Of a DNA stretch of 64,000 nucleotides, positions 51,496-60,152 are shown piece after piece. Below the pieces are notes generated by a model. It saw only the letters and a list, made by a program, of their open reading frames with translations. It was not told the origin of the DNA and made no database searches. Position numbers and translations under genes: made by a program. This DNA comes from Nocardia sp. alder85J (GTDB taxonomy: Bacteria > Actinomycetota > Actinomycetes > Mycobacteriales > Mycobacteriaceae): contig NZ_JAIUCZ020000007.1 of NCBI RefSeq assembly GCF_020176955.2, forward strand, positions 457,390 through 521,389. Direction: 5' to 3'. Position 1 is the first letter of the stretch, and every line of letters begins with the position of its first letter.

Positions 51496-52971
51496 GTGAC
51501 CCAAGCACGACTGGACCATGTGGAAGGGGATTCCACCCGCGGCATCGTCCGCGCACCGGATCTGGCCCGGGTGACGATCCTGGCCAAACACACCCAGGTG
51601 GACATGGCGATTCCGGTCGATGTGCCGGTGGCCCTGGTCATCCCCAGTGTCGTGGACATGGTCGCGCAACACAGCCGCAGCAACGACTTCGACCACACCG
51701 GAGAGCAGTTCGAGCCCGCGGAATGGGTGCTCGCGCAGATCGGTCGGCCGCCGTTCTCCAGTTCGCTGAGCCTCGGCGAGCACGGGGTGCGCGACGGTGA
51801 ACTGCTGATGTTGCAGAGCGCCGACCATGTCGCGCCGCCACCGCTGTTCGACGACATCATGTACAACGTCGCCATCGCCGACGCCGATCACTTCCGCGCC
51901 TGGTCGCCGCGGGTCGCGCAGATCACCGGTGCGATCGTGGCGGTGCTGGCGATGCTGGTCGGTTCCGCGGGCCTGCTGGCCGCGCCGACGGCGATGCCGG
52001 GCTGGATCACCGGTTCGGTGGCCGCGCTGGTGGCACTGCTGCTGGTCGTCGCCGGGATCATCTTCGCGCGCATGTACGCCGATCCGGGCACGGCGACCGT
52101 GCTCGGCGGCTGTGCGCTGCCGAGCGCGTTCAGTGCGGGCATGCTCATCGTGCCGCTGCAACACGGGCACTACAGCTGGGCCAACATCCTGCTCGGCGCG
52201 GTGCTGACCGGTGCGGTCGCGGTGCTGGCCTGGCGGGTCGGCGGGGCCGGGTCGGCGCTGTTCATCGGCACCACCACGCTGGCGGTGTTCACCGTCCCGG
52301 CCGCGCTGGTCGGGCTGCTGACCACCCAGCCCGGCCGCGCGATCGGCGCGGGGGCGGCGGCGCTCGCGCTCGGCGCGCTGTCGCTGGCGCCGCGGGTGTC
52401 GATGCTGCTGGCGAAGCTGCCGCTGCCGCCGGTGCCCTCCCCCGGCACCCCGATCGACCCGACCGAGGACGATCCGGACGACCATCGCGCGCTGCCGACC
52501 ATGGATGTGCTGCGCGGGAAATCCGAACGGGCCCGGATGTATCTGGCGGGGCTGGTGGCCGCGACCACGCTGGTGACGGTGACCGGCGCGCTCGCGGCCG
52601 CCGATCCGCAGGCATCGAGCCCGTACTGGCCGGGCATCGCGCTGGCGCTGGTGTGCGCGGCGGTGCTGTTGTTCCGCAGCCGCACCTATGCCGGGGCCGA
52701 GCAGGCGGTGGTGCTGCTGACCGGCGGCTCGGCGGTACTGCTGATCATGGCGGGGGTGGCGGCGTTCACGCTGCGCCAGCCGCTGGCGGTGTTCGGCGCG
52801 GCGATGGCGATGCTGATCGGGGCGTTGATCCTGGGGACCGCGGTGCCGCATCAGACCGCGACGCCGCCGTTGCGGCGAGCGGTGGAGCTGCTCGAGTACG
52901 CGTTCGTGGCGGCGGTGCTGCCGCTGGTGTTCTGGGTGGTCGAGTTGTACTCGCTGGTCCGTTCGCTGTGA
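51496..52971 (+). CDS. eccD: ESX-4 membrane channel protein EccD
   Basis: The 491-residue protein has the EccD layout. An N-terminal ubiquitin-like domain of about 90 residues (VTILAKHTQVDMAIPVDVPVA, LSLGEHGVRDGELLML) is followed by 11 hydrophobic segments from about residue 130 to the end, with a cytosolic loop after the sixth (PSPGTPIDPTEDDPDDHRAL). It forms the inner-membrane pore vestibule of T7SS. GTG 51496 with GGGGGAAGGC upstream is preferred over ATG 51484. It is divergent from eccC and followed by mycP. Confidence 0.96.
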   Translation: MTQARLDHVEGDSTRGIVRAPDLARVTILAKHTQVDMAIPVDVPVALVIPSVVDMVAQHSRSNDFDHTGEQFEPAEWVLAQIGRPPFSSSLSLGEHGVRDGELLMLQSADHVAPPPLFDDIMYNVAIADADHFRAWSPRVAQITGAIVAVLAMLVGSAGLLAAPTAMPGWITGSVAALVALLLVVAGIIFARMYADPGTATVLGGCALPSAFSAGMLIVPLQHGHYSWANILLGAVLTGAVAVLAWRVGGAGSALFIGTTTLAVFTVPAALVGLLTTQPGRAIGAGAAALALGALSLAPRVSMLLAKLPLPPVPSPGTPIDPTEDDPDDHRALPTMDVLRGKSERARMYLAGLVAATTLVTVTGALAAADPQASSPYWPGIALALVCAAVLLFRSRTYAGAEQAVVLLTGGSAVLLIMAGVAAFTLRQPLAVFGAAMAMLIGALILGTAVPHQTATPPLRRAVELLEYAFVAAVLPLVFWVVELYSLVRSL

Positions 52972-53177
52972 ACGGTTCGGCTCATGGCGGGTACGCCGAT
53001 CGGGAACGGTACCGGCGCAGGGGTTTTCGGCGTAGGAACATGGGCCGGGAGCACGGGAGCGCGGCCTTGCAGCGCGGATGCAGGGATGTTCCGCCCGGCC
53101 GCACAGCCTTTCCGAACGCGCACATCGATCGTGCGCATGGACGCACGACATTTTCTCGCGGGCGCACGGGGTTGCGG

Positions 53178-54557
53178 GTGATCCTCGCGGCGCTGGTGCT
53201 GATCGGCGGTGTTTCGGTGGGTGGCGGTGGGGCGCTGGCGGACCGTCCGCCACCGGTTGTTCCGGGGCTGTTGCCGCCGGGGCCGCCGGTCGGGCCGCCG
53301 GAGGATACCGAGCAGCCTGCCAACGCACCCTGTGTGAGCACCGTGCCCGGCGGGGACGGGCCCGCGGTTCCGACGGCGCAGCGGGCGCTGAATCTCGACC
53401 GGGCCTGGCAGTTCTCGCGAGGTGGCGGGCAATTGGTGGCGGTGGTCGACACCGGGGTGGCGCGGCATCCGCGGCTGCCGGGGTTGATCGGTGGGGGGGA
53501 TTACGTCGCGCATTCCGACGGGACCGAGGACTGCGACGGGCATGGCACCGCGGTGGCGGGGATCATCGCCGCGACGCAGGTGGCCGGGCAGGGGTTCGCG
53601 GGGGTGGCGCCGGACGCGACCATCCTCAGCATTCGGCAGTCCAGTGAGTTCTTCCAGGCCAAAGGGCGGTCGCAGCAGAAGAATCCGGAGGATCTGCCGG
53701 ACGGGTACGGGAATACGCACACCATGGCGTGGGCCATTCGGCGGGCCGCCGATATGGGGGCGACGGTCATCAACGTGTCCGAGACCACCTGTCCCACCGG
53801 GCCGTTGCACGATGAGGATCTCGGCGCGGCGTTGCAGTATGCGGCAATCGACAAAAATGCTGTGGTGGTGGTCGCGGCTGGCAACAACGATGTGTGCCGG
53901 GGGACGAATCCGGTGCAGGATCCGGTGGATCCGGCTGCCGATCCGTGGAGCAAAATCAGTATGAATGTGTCGCCGGCGCGGTACGACCAGTACACGTTGT
54001 CGGTGGGGTCGGTGGATGTGAACGGGCAGCCCTCCAAGTTCACTGTGCCGGGGCCGTGGGTGGGGGTTGCCGCGCCTGGGGAGAACATCACCTCGCTGGA
54101 TGTGAACTTCGCGGATCCGAACAGTCGGGGGACGGCTGTCGGGTTTGCCAAACGGGGGCAGCAGTCGGCTATTTCGGGGACCAGTTTCGCCACGCCGTAT
54201 GTGGCGGGGGTGGCGGCGTTGGTGCGGGCTCGGTTTCCGCAGTTGAGTGCGCTGGAGGTGATTCAGCGGATCGAGGCTACGGCGCATGCGCCGGCTGAGG
54301 GGTGGAATCCGTATCAGGGGTACGGGACCGTTGATCCGGTTGCGGCGTTGACGGATGAAGTGCCGAATTCGTTGCCTGCCAAGCGGCCTGATGCTGCGCA
54401 GAGTTGGCAGTTGCCGGTGCCTCGGACTCCGGGGGCGGCGGATGATGAGGCTCGGAATGTGGCGTTGATCGGGACCGGGGTGATCGTGGTGTTGTTGGTG
54501 TTGGGGTATTTGGCTTCTTTTCCGCTGCGGCGGCGGTTCGGGGTGCGGGAGGATTGA
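53178..54557 (+). CDS. mycP: Mycosin protease MycP of ESX-4
   Basis: This membrane-anchored subtilisin-like serine protease is required for T7SS. The catalytic triad is visible: Asp91 in AVVDTGVARHP, His122 in DCDGHGTAVAG, and Ser in ISGTSFATPYVAG near residue 340. The N-terminus is a hydrophobic signal (MILAALVLIGGVSVGGGGAL) followed by a Pro-rich stretch. A C-terminal membrane helix (LIGTGVIVVLLVLGYLASF) is followed by a basic tail. The start is uncertain: GTG 53178 is given; TTG 53172 or an upstream ATG near 53040 would add positive residues before the signal. GC content of codons falls in the last third. Confidence 0.93.
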   Translation: MILAALVLIGGVSVGGGGALADRPPPVVPGLLPPGPPVGPPEDTEQPANAPCVSTVPGGDGPAVPTAQRALNLDRAWQFSRGGGQLVAVVDTGVARHPRLPGLIGGGDYVAHSDGTEDCDGHGTAVAGIIAATQVAGQGFAGVAPDATILSIRQSSEFFQAKGRSQQKNPEDLPDGYGNTHTMAWAIRRAADMGATVINVSETTCPTGPLHDEDLGAALQYAAIDKNAVVVVAAGNNDVCRGTNPVQDPVDPAADPWSKISMNVSPARYDQYTLSVGSVDVNGQPSKFTVPGPWVGVAAPGENITSLDVNFADPNSRGTAVGFAKRGQQSAISGTSFATPYVAGVAALVRARFPQLSALEVIQRIEATAHAPAEGWNPYQGYGTVDPVAALTDEVPNSLPAKRPDAAQSWQLPVPRTPGAADDEARNVALIGTGVIVVLLVLGYLASFPLRRRFGVRED

Positions 54558-54625
54558 CGGGGGTGTCATTGGTATGCGGGGGTGAGCTGCCTTGTTTACG
54601 GTGTGGGGTCGGGGGGTGGGGGTGA

Positions 54626-54793
54626 GCCAGTGGAACGGTGACCGGGTGGTTCGGGCTTGCCAGTGGAACAGTGACCGGGTGGTTCGGGCTTGTATCTGGT
54701 TGCGGATGAGGGTTTGTCGGGGGTTGGAGGGCGAGCCAGTGGAACAGTGACCGGGGTGGTGCAGATTTGTATCTGGTTGCGGATGAGGGTTTG
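54626..54793. repeat. Composite repeat in the mycP-eccB intergenic region
   Basis: A 33-bp unit beginning GCCAGTGGAACGGTGACCGG is tandem at 54626-54658 and 54659-54691 (one mismatch) and recurs at 54735-54768. The second and third copies are each followed by the same 25-bp sequence beginning GTATCTGGTTGCGGATGAGG (54692-54716, 54769-54793). No coding role is seen. Confidence 0.9.
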
Positions 54794-54967
54794 CCTTCTT
54801 GGTGGTGACCGGCTGTATTTTTGGCCTCCGCTTCGCTCCGGCGGGTTCTCGGCCCCTCAGTCTCGATTCTTCCCTCCTCCGCTCCTCCGCTTCGCTCCCC
54901 CGCTCCGTCAGTCCAGAATCGAGACGGGCCGAGAACATTCGGGGTATGCCTACTCGGTGGTGACCGG
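54792..54967. mobile_element. Dispersed long-hairpin element, copy 2, with flanking direct repeats
   Basis: The core (about 54813-54946) starts with CTGTATTTTTGGCCTCCGCT, identical to copy 1 at 1121. It has outer arms GTTCTCGGCC/GGCCGAGAAC (54845-54854, 54927-54936) and an inner 11-bp stem (54860-54870, 54915-54925). It is flanked by 21-bp direct repeats, 54792-54812 and 54947-54967, matching at 19 positions and ending GGTGGTGACCGG. This looks like an insertion with target duplication or into a repeat. No protein is encoded. Confidence 0.6.
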
Positions 54968-55280
54968 GCCCTCAGCGGGCGGGCCGAATGCCGGGCCTGC
55001 TTGGGGGTGACCGGGTTGGAGGGTGCGGCGGGAAGAGAACTCGAGGGTTCGGGGCTGCTTGGGGGTGACCGGGGTCGGAGGTGAGGCGGGCAACGAATTG
55101 GGGTGTCCGGCCTGCATGCTGGCGACCGGGACCTCAGCGGGCGGGCCGGGTGTCGGGGCTGTCTGCTGGTGGCACCGGCTCGGAGGTGGGGTGGGCAACG
55201 AACAGGCTTGTCCGGGGTGCGGATTGGTGACCGCGATACGGGGAGCCGGAACGGGATGTCCGGCCTGCTTGGTGGCCGGG
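54956..55280. repeat. Degenerate repeats of about 50 bp
   Basis: Blocks built around GGTGACCGG recur at about 54956, 55001, 55060 and, more diverged, near 55117, 55170, 55225 and 55262. Alternating partner blocks are CCTCAGCGGGCGGGCCG (twice) and TCGGAGGTG..GG.GGGCAACGA (twice). The 745 bases between the convergent mycP and eccB stops are largely made of such units and contain no credible gene. Confidence 0.7.
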
Positions 55281-55302
55281 GCCGGGGCGGGTGAGGCGAG
55301 GA

Positions 55303-56802
55303 CTAGTTGGGGGCTGTGGGGGTGTCCTGTCTCGACTTCACCAACTGGCGGGCGGGGTTGGGGTCGGGGGCTACGCCGTCGTGGGCGACCATGGCTTCCT
55401 GGCGGCCCAGGGCTGGGCCTGCGGCTAGGAGGCCGACTATGGGCCAGGGGGCGGATTCGGGTTTGGCGTGTTCGGCGTCCATGCCGAGGGCTTTGCCTGC
55501 TTCGGCGTCTTTGATGCCGAAGCGGACGCCGGTGTCGGCGATGAAGAAGAGGCTGTCTCGGCGGGCGCTGTCGGGTTCGATGCCGGTGGTTTGTACGAAG
55601 ATTCCGGAGCCGGGGGTCGAATAGAACTGGGCGGCACCGTGATCGGTTGCGTCTGCTTGGGCCAGGCGGGTCGGTAGGGCGTTGTCCGGGATGGGGAGGG
55701 CGTGGCCGGTGAGGACGGACAGGTCGGCGTGGCGGCTGTTGTCGGCCTTGTCGCCGCCGGTGAGTGGTTTCCAGGACAGGCAGCTCACGGGCTGGTCCTT
55801 GGCGTCCACTATCTCGGGGGCGGCGTCGGGGTATTTCGAGACCGCCAACTGGTCCACCACGTTGGTGTTGGAGCGGTCGAAGCCGGTGATCTGGGCGTCG
55901 GCGGTGGTGGCGGGGTTGGAGTTGCGGATGATGTCGGCGGTGAGGGGGGAGATCGGTTGCAGGCCGTCTCTGAGGACCACGTAGTTCTGGTTTTCGGTGG
56001 CGAGGAAGACGACGTCGCCGTTGCGGTGGCCGGCTACCGGTTTGGTCGGGACGCCGCCGGGGTCGGCGATCTTCGGGGCCACGATGGGCAGGACCTCGGG
56101 GATCGCGTTGAGGAGGCCCTCGCTGATGGGGCGGGGGGTGAAGCCTCGGATGCGCAGGGCGTCCACGACCGCGCGGGTGTTCATGTCGACTCTGGCGCGC
56201 TGGTCGTCGTAGATCAGGTACGTGGCCTCGCGGCCTTGGACCAGGAGCGCTTTGCCCTTGTCGAGGGTGGTGGCGCGGTCGCCGAGGGTGGGGGGGCCGG
56301 CTATGACGGTGTTGGTGAGGGCATTGCTGCCGTCGTTGCGGAGCTCGTCGCAGACGGTCCAGGTGCGGCTCTTGCCGTCGGTGCCGAAGTTCAGGGAGGC
56401 GGGGGCGCCGGGGATGCCGATCAGGGGGCCGCGTGGCTTCTTCGCGAGTTCGGATTCCTTGATCGATACCGCTTTGTCGGGGGCGCCGACGGCCAGGCGG
56501 GCCGAGGCCAGGTTCAGGGCGGGATGCACCACGCCGTCGATGACGGCGTAGACCGCGCCGGAGTCCTTGCCCAGCAGGATCTTGTTGTCGCCGATGGTGC
56601 CCTGCGGGCGGAGCAACGCGAGCACCCCGCAGCCTGCCAGCACCACGGCGCCGATGACCAGGCCGACGGTGTAGGCGCGCGACTGGGAGCGCATCGGGTC
56701 GTGCAGCATTCGGACGTCGCGGCGGACCAGAGCGTGTTCCATCCGCCGGACCAGGAAGCGATATCCGCTGATCTGCCAACGAGTGGTCGGCTTGGACGGC
56801 AT
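55303..56802 (-). CDS. eccB: ESX-4 membrane protein EccB
   Basis: The 499-residue T7SS core component has a short cytosolic N-terminus with the family motif TTRWQISGYRFLVRRMEHALVRRDVRM, then one membrane helix (about 43-64, VGLVIGAVVLAGCGVLALL). A large periplasmic domain follows, with the cysteines WTVCDELRND and PVSCLSWKP and the typical TDRGVRFGIKD-type block (VRFGIKDAEAGKALG). The ATG at 56802 is the family start. It converges with mycP and is divergent from eccE, the reverse of simple co-orientation. Confidence 0.96.
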   Translation of the reverse strand: MPSKPTTRWQISGYRFLVRRMEHALVRRDVRMLHDPMRSQSRAYTVGLVIGAVVLAGCGVLALLRPQGTIGDNKILLGKDSGAVYAVIDGVVHPALNLASARLAVGAPDKAVSIKESELAKKPRGPLIGIPGAPASLNFGTDGKSRTWTVCDELRNDGSNALTNTVIAGPPTLGDRATTLDKGKALLVQGREATYLIYDDQRARVDMNTRAVVDALRIRGFTPRPISEGLLNAIPEVLPIVAPKIADPGGVPTKPVAGHRNGDVVFLATENQNYVVLRDGLQPISPLTADIIRNSNPATTADAQITGFDRSNTNVVDQLAVSKYPDAAPEIVDAKDQPVSCLSWKPLTGGDKADNSRHADLSVLTGHALPIPDNALPTRLAQADATDHGAAQFYSTPGSGIFVQTTGIEPDSARRDSLFFIADTGVRFGIKDAEAGKALGMDAEHAKPESAPWPIVGLLAAGPALGRQEAMVAHDGVAPDPNPARQLVKSRQDTPTAPN

Positions 56803-56832
56803 GAGTCCTCCCCCGGACGGTGCTCAGGTTCG

Positions 56833-56852
56833 CTGAACACAGTACAGTTCAG
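56833..56852. promoter_or_regulatory. Palindrome between eccB and eccE
   Basis: CTGAAC-ACAGTACA-GTTCAG is a perfect 6-bp inverted repeat with 8-nt spacer in the 114-base divergent region. Further GTTC/GAAC half-sites occur on both sides (GGTTCGCTGAAC, TGAAGTTCAGC). It is a candidate operator for both genes. Confidence 0.45.
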
Positions 56853-56916
56853 ACGACGTGAAGTTCAGCTCGGCCACCGGGATCGGGCCGTGCGCCAGGT
56901 GACTGGGGGGACGACG

Positions 56917-58560
56917 ATGGCCGAATTCGACGCCATGCGCAACCGTCCACTGCTCGGGCGCATCACACTTCCCAATCTGGTGGCGGCGCAGGCCGTCGGG
57001 CTGGTGCTCGCCCTGATCGCGCTGGTGCTGGGGCTGCCCGGCTGGTACGCGCTGTTGCTTGCGGTTCTGATCGGGGCGGTGCTGCTCGTGTCGATCGGCA
57101 AACGCTCGCTGGCGGGGTGGCTCGCCACCTGGTGGCAATACGTGACACATCAGGACTATTCGATCGGCGACACCGTCGATTTCCGTGGTCCGGACGGCCG
57201 CTCGCTCGGGCTGTACTGGGAGGGTAGCCGGGTCGTCGCGGTGGTGGAGGTGCTGCCGCCGCGGGGCGGGCTGACCCGCATCGACCGCTGGACCGTGCAC
57301 GCCTCGCACCTGCTGCCGCTGCCGGAACTCGCGGAATGCCTGACGCAGCACGACATTCTGCTGTCCGGCATCGACATCATCAGCCACGGCCACCGCAGCC
57401 GGTCCGGCACCCCGGCCGGGGCGATCTACGAGACGCTGCTGGGTCCGTTGCCCGCCACCGCGTATCGCACGGTGTGGCTGGCGATCAGCTTCGACACACT
57501 GACCTGTCCGGGCGCCGCGGATCGGCGCGGCGGCGGGGCCGAGGGGGCCTGCCGGGCGGTCACCATCGCGACCCAGCGCATCGTGCGCGCGCTGGAGGAC
57601 GCCGACTGTGCCTCCCGCATCTTGACCGCACCCGAGATCAAGCAGGCGGTGCTCCAGGTCAGCGCGGGCATCGATCCGCGCACGGTCCGGCATCGCTGGC
57701 GGCACGCCGAACTCGGCAACGCCGTGAACATCGGCGGCGCGGTCGACCCGAAGCAGCTCGGCACGGATCTGCTGGCGCAGTTGTGGGTGGCGCCCTCGCG
57801 CGGCACCACGGTGGCGGTGCGGCTGCGGCCGGGCACCTCGCCGGAGACGGTGAACATCGGCGCCGCCTGGCGGCTGACCACCCGCGAGCTGCCGGACAAC
57901 CTGCGCTACCGGCACATGGTGTCGCTGCACGGCCGGCATCGGCAGAGTCTGCTGGCGCACTTCCCGATCGGGATTCCCGGCCTCGACGACACGGTGCCGA
58001 TGAGCGAGTACCCGATCGACGTGATCGGCGCGCTGCATCTGCCGTCGTCCGGCTGCGGGCAGCTGATCGGTTCCGACGAGCAGGGCAACGGCGTCGCGAT
58101 CCGCCTGGTGGGACAGGGCATTTCGACGGTGTACGTGGCGGGCGAGCTGTATCTGGCGCAGCAGTTGGTGTTCCGCGCACTGGCCGTCGGCGAGCGGGTG
58201 CTGGTCCGCACCGACCGGCCGCAGGCGTGGGAGCAGCTGATCACCACGATCGGCAACCCGGACCGTCTGGCCCTCGCCGTCGAAACCCACCAGAGCGACG
58301 CCGGTTACACCGCCGCGGTGGTCGACGGGGTGCTGGCCCCCGCCCCGCACGCGGGCGTCACCACCATCTACGTCGCCGGTGATCCGATGGGCTGGCCCGC
58401 CACCCGTCCCGACCTGTCGATCCACCAGCCCGGCGCGATCGGCAACCACGTGGTGCTGCGCACCGGCACCGCGCAGGTGGACCTGACCCTGGTGTCGATC
58501 CCGAAGGAGACCACCTACATCAACCGGCCGCGCGGCACCCGGCCGCTGGCCCACCAGTAG
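56917..58560 (+). CDS. eccE: ESX-4 membrane protein EccE
   Basis: The 547-residue protein has two adjacent N-terminal membrane helices (about 20-60; VGLVLALIALVLGL and ALLLAVLIGAVLLVSIG) and a long cytosolic domain with the EccE-type blocks TVDFRGPDGRSLGLYWEG, LPELAECLTQHDILLSGIDI and YRTVWLAISFD. EccE is a peripheral subunit of the T7SS membrane complex. M. tuberculosis ESX-4 lacks it, while other actinobacterial ESX-4 loci carry it. ATG 56917 has GGGGGGACGACG upstream. It converges with the next gene, three bases between the stops. Confidence 0.9.
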   Translation: MAEFDAMRNRPLLGRITLPNLVAAQAVGLVLALIALVLGLPGWYALLLAVLIGAVLLVSIGKRSLAGWLATWWQYVTHQDYSIGDTVDFRGPDGRSLGLYWEGSRVVAVVEVLPPRGGLTRIDRWTVHASHLLPLPELAECLTQHDILLSGIDIISHGHRSRSGTPAGAIYETLLGPLPATAYRTVWLAISFDTLTCPGAADRRGGGAEGACRAVTIATQRIVRALEDADCASRILTAPEIKQAVLQVSAGIDPRTVRHRWRHAELGNAVNIGGAVDPKQLGTDLLAQLWVAPSRGTTVAVRLRPGTSPETVNIGAAWRLTTRELPDNLRYRHMVSLHGRHRQSLLAHFPIGIPGLDDTVPMSEYPIDVIGALHLPSSGCGQLIGSDEQGNGVAIRLVGQGISTVYVAGELYLAQQLVFRALAVGERVLVRTDRPQAWEQLITTIGNPDRLALAVETHQSDAGYTAAVVDGVLAPAPHAGVTTIYVAGDPMGWPATRPDLSIHQPGAIGNHVVLRTGTAQVDLTLVSIPKETTYINRPRGTRPLAHQ

Positions 58561-58563
58561 TCG

Positions 58564-59124
58564 TCAGCCCGGATACGGGTCCGCGGCCCGCGCGGCCCGC
58601 AGATGCCGCCCCCACCAAGCCAATTGGCGCAGCATCCGGGCGGACGCGTCGACGGCGGCGCCGTCCTCGGTATTGCCGTCCGCGTCGAACCGCCGCTTGA
58701 CCTGGTGGAAACTCACCGTCTCGCGGATCGAGACCATGTGGATCTCCGCGACCACCTGCCGCAGCTGTTCCACCGCGCGCAGCCCGCCGGCCAGGCCGCC
58801 GTAACTCACGAAACCGACCGGCTTGGCCCGCCATTCGTGTTTCGCGGTGTCGAGCGCGGTCTTCAGCGCGGCCGGGTAGCCGTGGTTGTACTCCGAGGTC
58901 ACCACCACGAAAGCGTCTGCGGCGGACAATCGTTCGCGATAGGCGCCGACCTCGGGGGTCTCGGTCAGCTCGACCGGCAGCGACCACCGCGCCAGATCGA
59001 GGACGTCCACGTCGAAGGCCGGATCCGCGCGCGCGGTCCGCAGGAACCAGTCGGCGACCACCGGCGCCAACCGTTGCGGCCGCACGCTGGCGACGATGAC
59101 CTCCAGTCGCAAGGGGCTGTTCAC
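58564..59124 (-). CDS. NADPH-dependent FMN reductase-like flavoprotein
   Basis: The 186-residue flavodoxin-fold protein has VIVASVRPQRLAPVVADWF at the N-terminus (FMN phosphate loop), DVLDLARWSLPVE, and the family motif TSEYNHGYPAALKTALDTAK (about 85-105), then KPVGFVSYGGLAGGLRAVEQLR. The family includes azoreductases, quinone reductases and chromate reductases. I chose GTG 59124 (MNSPLRLEV), which matches family length; the longer frame is shadow. It is divergent from the next gene. Confidence 0.9.
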   Translation of the reverse strand: MNSPLRLEVIVASVRPQRLAPVVADWFLRTARADPAFDVDVLDLARWSLPVELTETPEVGAYRERLSAADAFVVVTSEYNHGYPAALKTALDTAKHEWRAKPVGFVSYGGLAGGLRAVEQLRQVVAEIHMVSIRETVSFHQVKRRFDADGNTEDGAAVDASARMLRQLAWWGRHLRAARAADPYPG

Positions 59125-59173
59125 CCGTGCGAGCCTAGGCGGTGCGATATCCGGTCGCGGGGAGGTGTGCTTC

Positions 59174-60145
59174 ATGAAACTCGAACAGTGGACGCTGATC
59201 GAAACCCTCGGCGCTCCGCAGACGTGGTCGGTGGTGGCCACGGGGACGGCGGTGCGCCACTGGACCTCGCTGCCCCGGGCCGTGCCGCCGCCGTTGCTGC
59301 CGATGGTCACCGCCGCGCATGCCACCGGCAAAACGGTCGAACGCCGGCTCCCGCAGTCCCGTTCGGCCTGGTCCGGGCAGCGCGCCTGTGCGATTCCGAC
59401 CGTCGGCCCGGACGGCGACGTGCACGCGGTGCAGTTCCGGGTGGGCCCGGACGATCCGCCCGAGCCGCTGCTGACCGCCGGCTTCATCCTCAACTGCCAC
59501 ACCCGGCAGCATCGTCGCGGTCCGGGCATGGGCGGAGCCTTCGGCGACGGCGACTACGGCTGGGAGGGCGGTGACATCTTCCAGTACATCCAGCGCTTCG
59601 ACCGTGCGGTGGAGATGATGGCGACTCTCAATGCCTCGGAACCGGATTCGCGCTTCCAGGGCGAGTTCAGCATCAGCTCCTACACCGGGCTGCACACGGT
59701 GATGATGGCGACGCGTAACAGCGACGCCGACCCGAAGATCTGGCCCGGCGTGTTCCTGGACATCACCGACAGCGTTCCGCCGCAGGAGGAGTCGCTGGAG
59801 GCGGCCGCCGTCGACATGCTGTGCGATTCGGAGTCCGGCCAGCATCTGGCCCTGGTCGACACCGATCAGGGCCGGGTCAGCCGGTGGCTCGGCGCCGCGC
59901 CGCCGAACCTGCGCTGGGACGCCGGCATGGATGTACGGACCATCCCGCACCCGGACGACCGGCCGCTGATCCTGGCCGCCCGGCGGGCCCTGCTGGACGG
60001 CGCGGCCACGCACACCGTCACCGGCCTGCGGCTCGCCGCTGTCGACGGCGGCTGGCTGACCGCGGATGTGGAGGCCCGGCCGGCGCCCACCACCGCCGAT
60101 TTCGGGCCGCCACAGTTCGCGCTGGTGCGGATGCGGATGCGCTGA
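59174..60145 (+). CDS. PAS/GAF-like protein (DUF5593-like)
   Basis: The 323-residue soluble protein starts MKLEQWTLIETLGAPQTWSV. It contains a segment HAVQFRVGPDDPPEPLLTAG, an aromatic/acidic middle FDRAVEMMATLNASEPDSRF, and a second half that looks like a PAS or GAF fold (HLALVDTDQGRVSRWLGAAP). It resembles actinobacterial DUF5593 proteins; their role is unknown. ATG 59174 has GGAGGTG eight bases upstream. It converges with the methylthioadenosine phosphorylase gene, seven bases apart. Confidence 0.72.
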   Translation: MKLEQWTLIETLGAPQTWSVVATGTAVRHWTSLPRAVPPPLLPMVTAAHATGKTVERRLPQSRSAWSGQRACAIPTVGPDGDVHAVQFRVGPDDPPEPLLTAGFILNCHTRQHRRGPGMGGAFGDGDYGWEGGDIFQYIQRFDRAVEMMATLNASEPDSRFQGEFSISSYTGLHTVMMATRNSDADPKIWPGVFLDITDSVPPQEESLEAAAVDMLCDSESGQHLALVDTDQGRVSRWLGAAPPNLRWDAGMDVRTIPHPDDRPLILAARRALLDGAATHTVTGLRLAAVDGGWLTADVEARPAPTTADFGPPQFALVRMRMR

Positions 60146-60152
60146 CCGGACG

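Noticed and set aside
52851..54938. 695-codon frame opposite mycP
   Set aside because: His/Arg/Pro-rich shadow of the protease gene, continuing through repeat DNA.
54690..55010. Open frame LYFWPPLRSGG... through the hairpin element, similar to one at 1067-1273
   Set aside because: The resemblance comes from the repeated DNA element itself; inverted-repeat sequence and stop positions do not suggest a protein.
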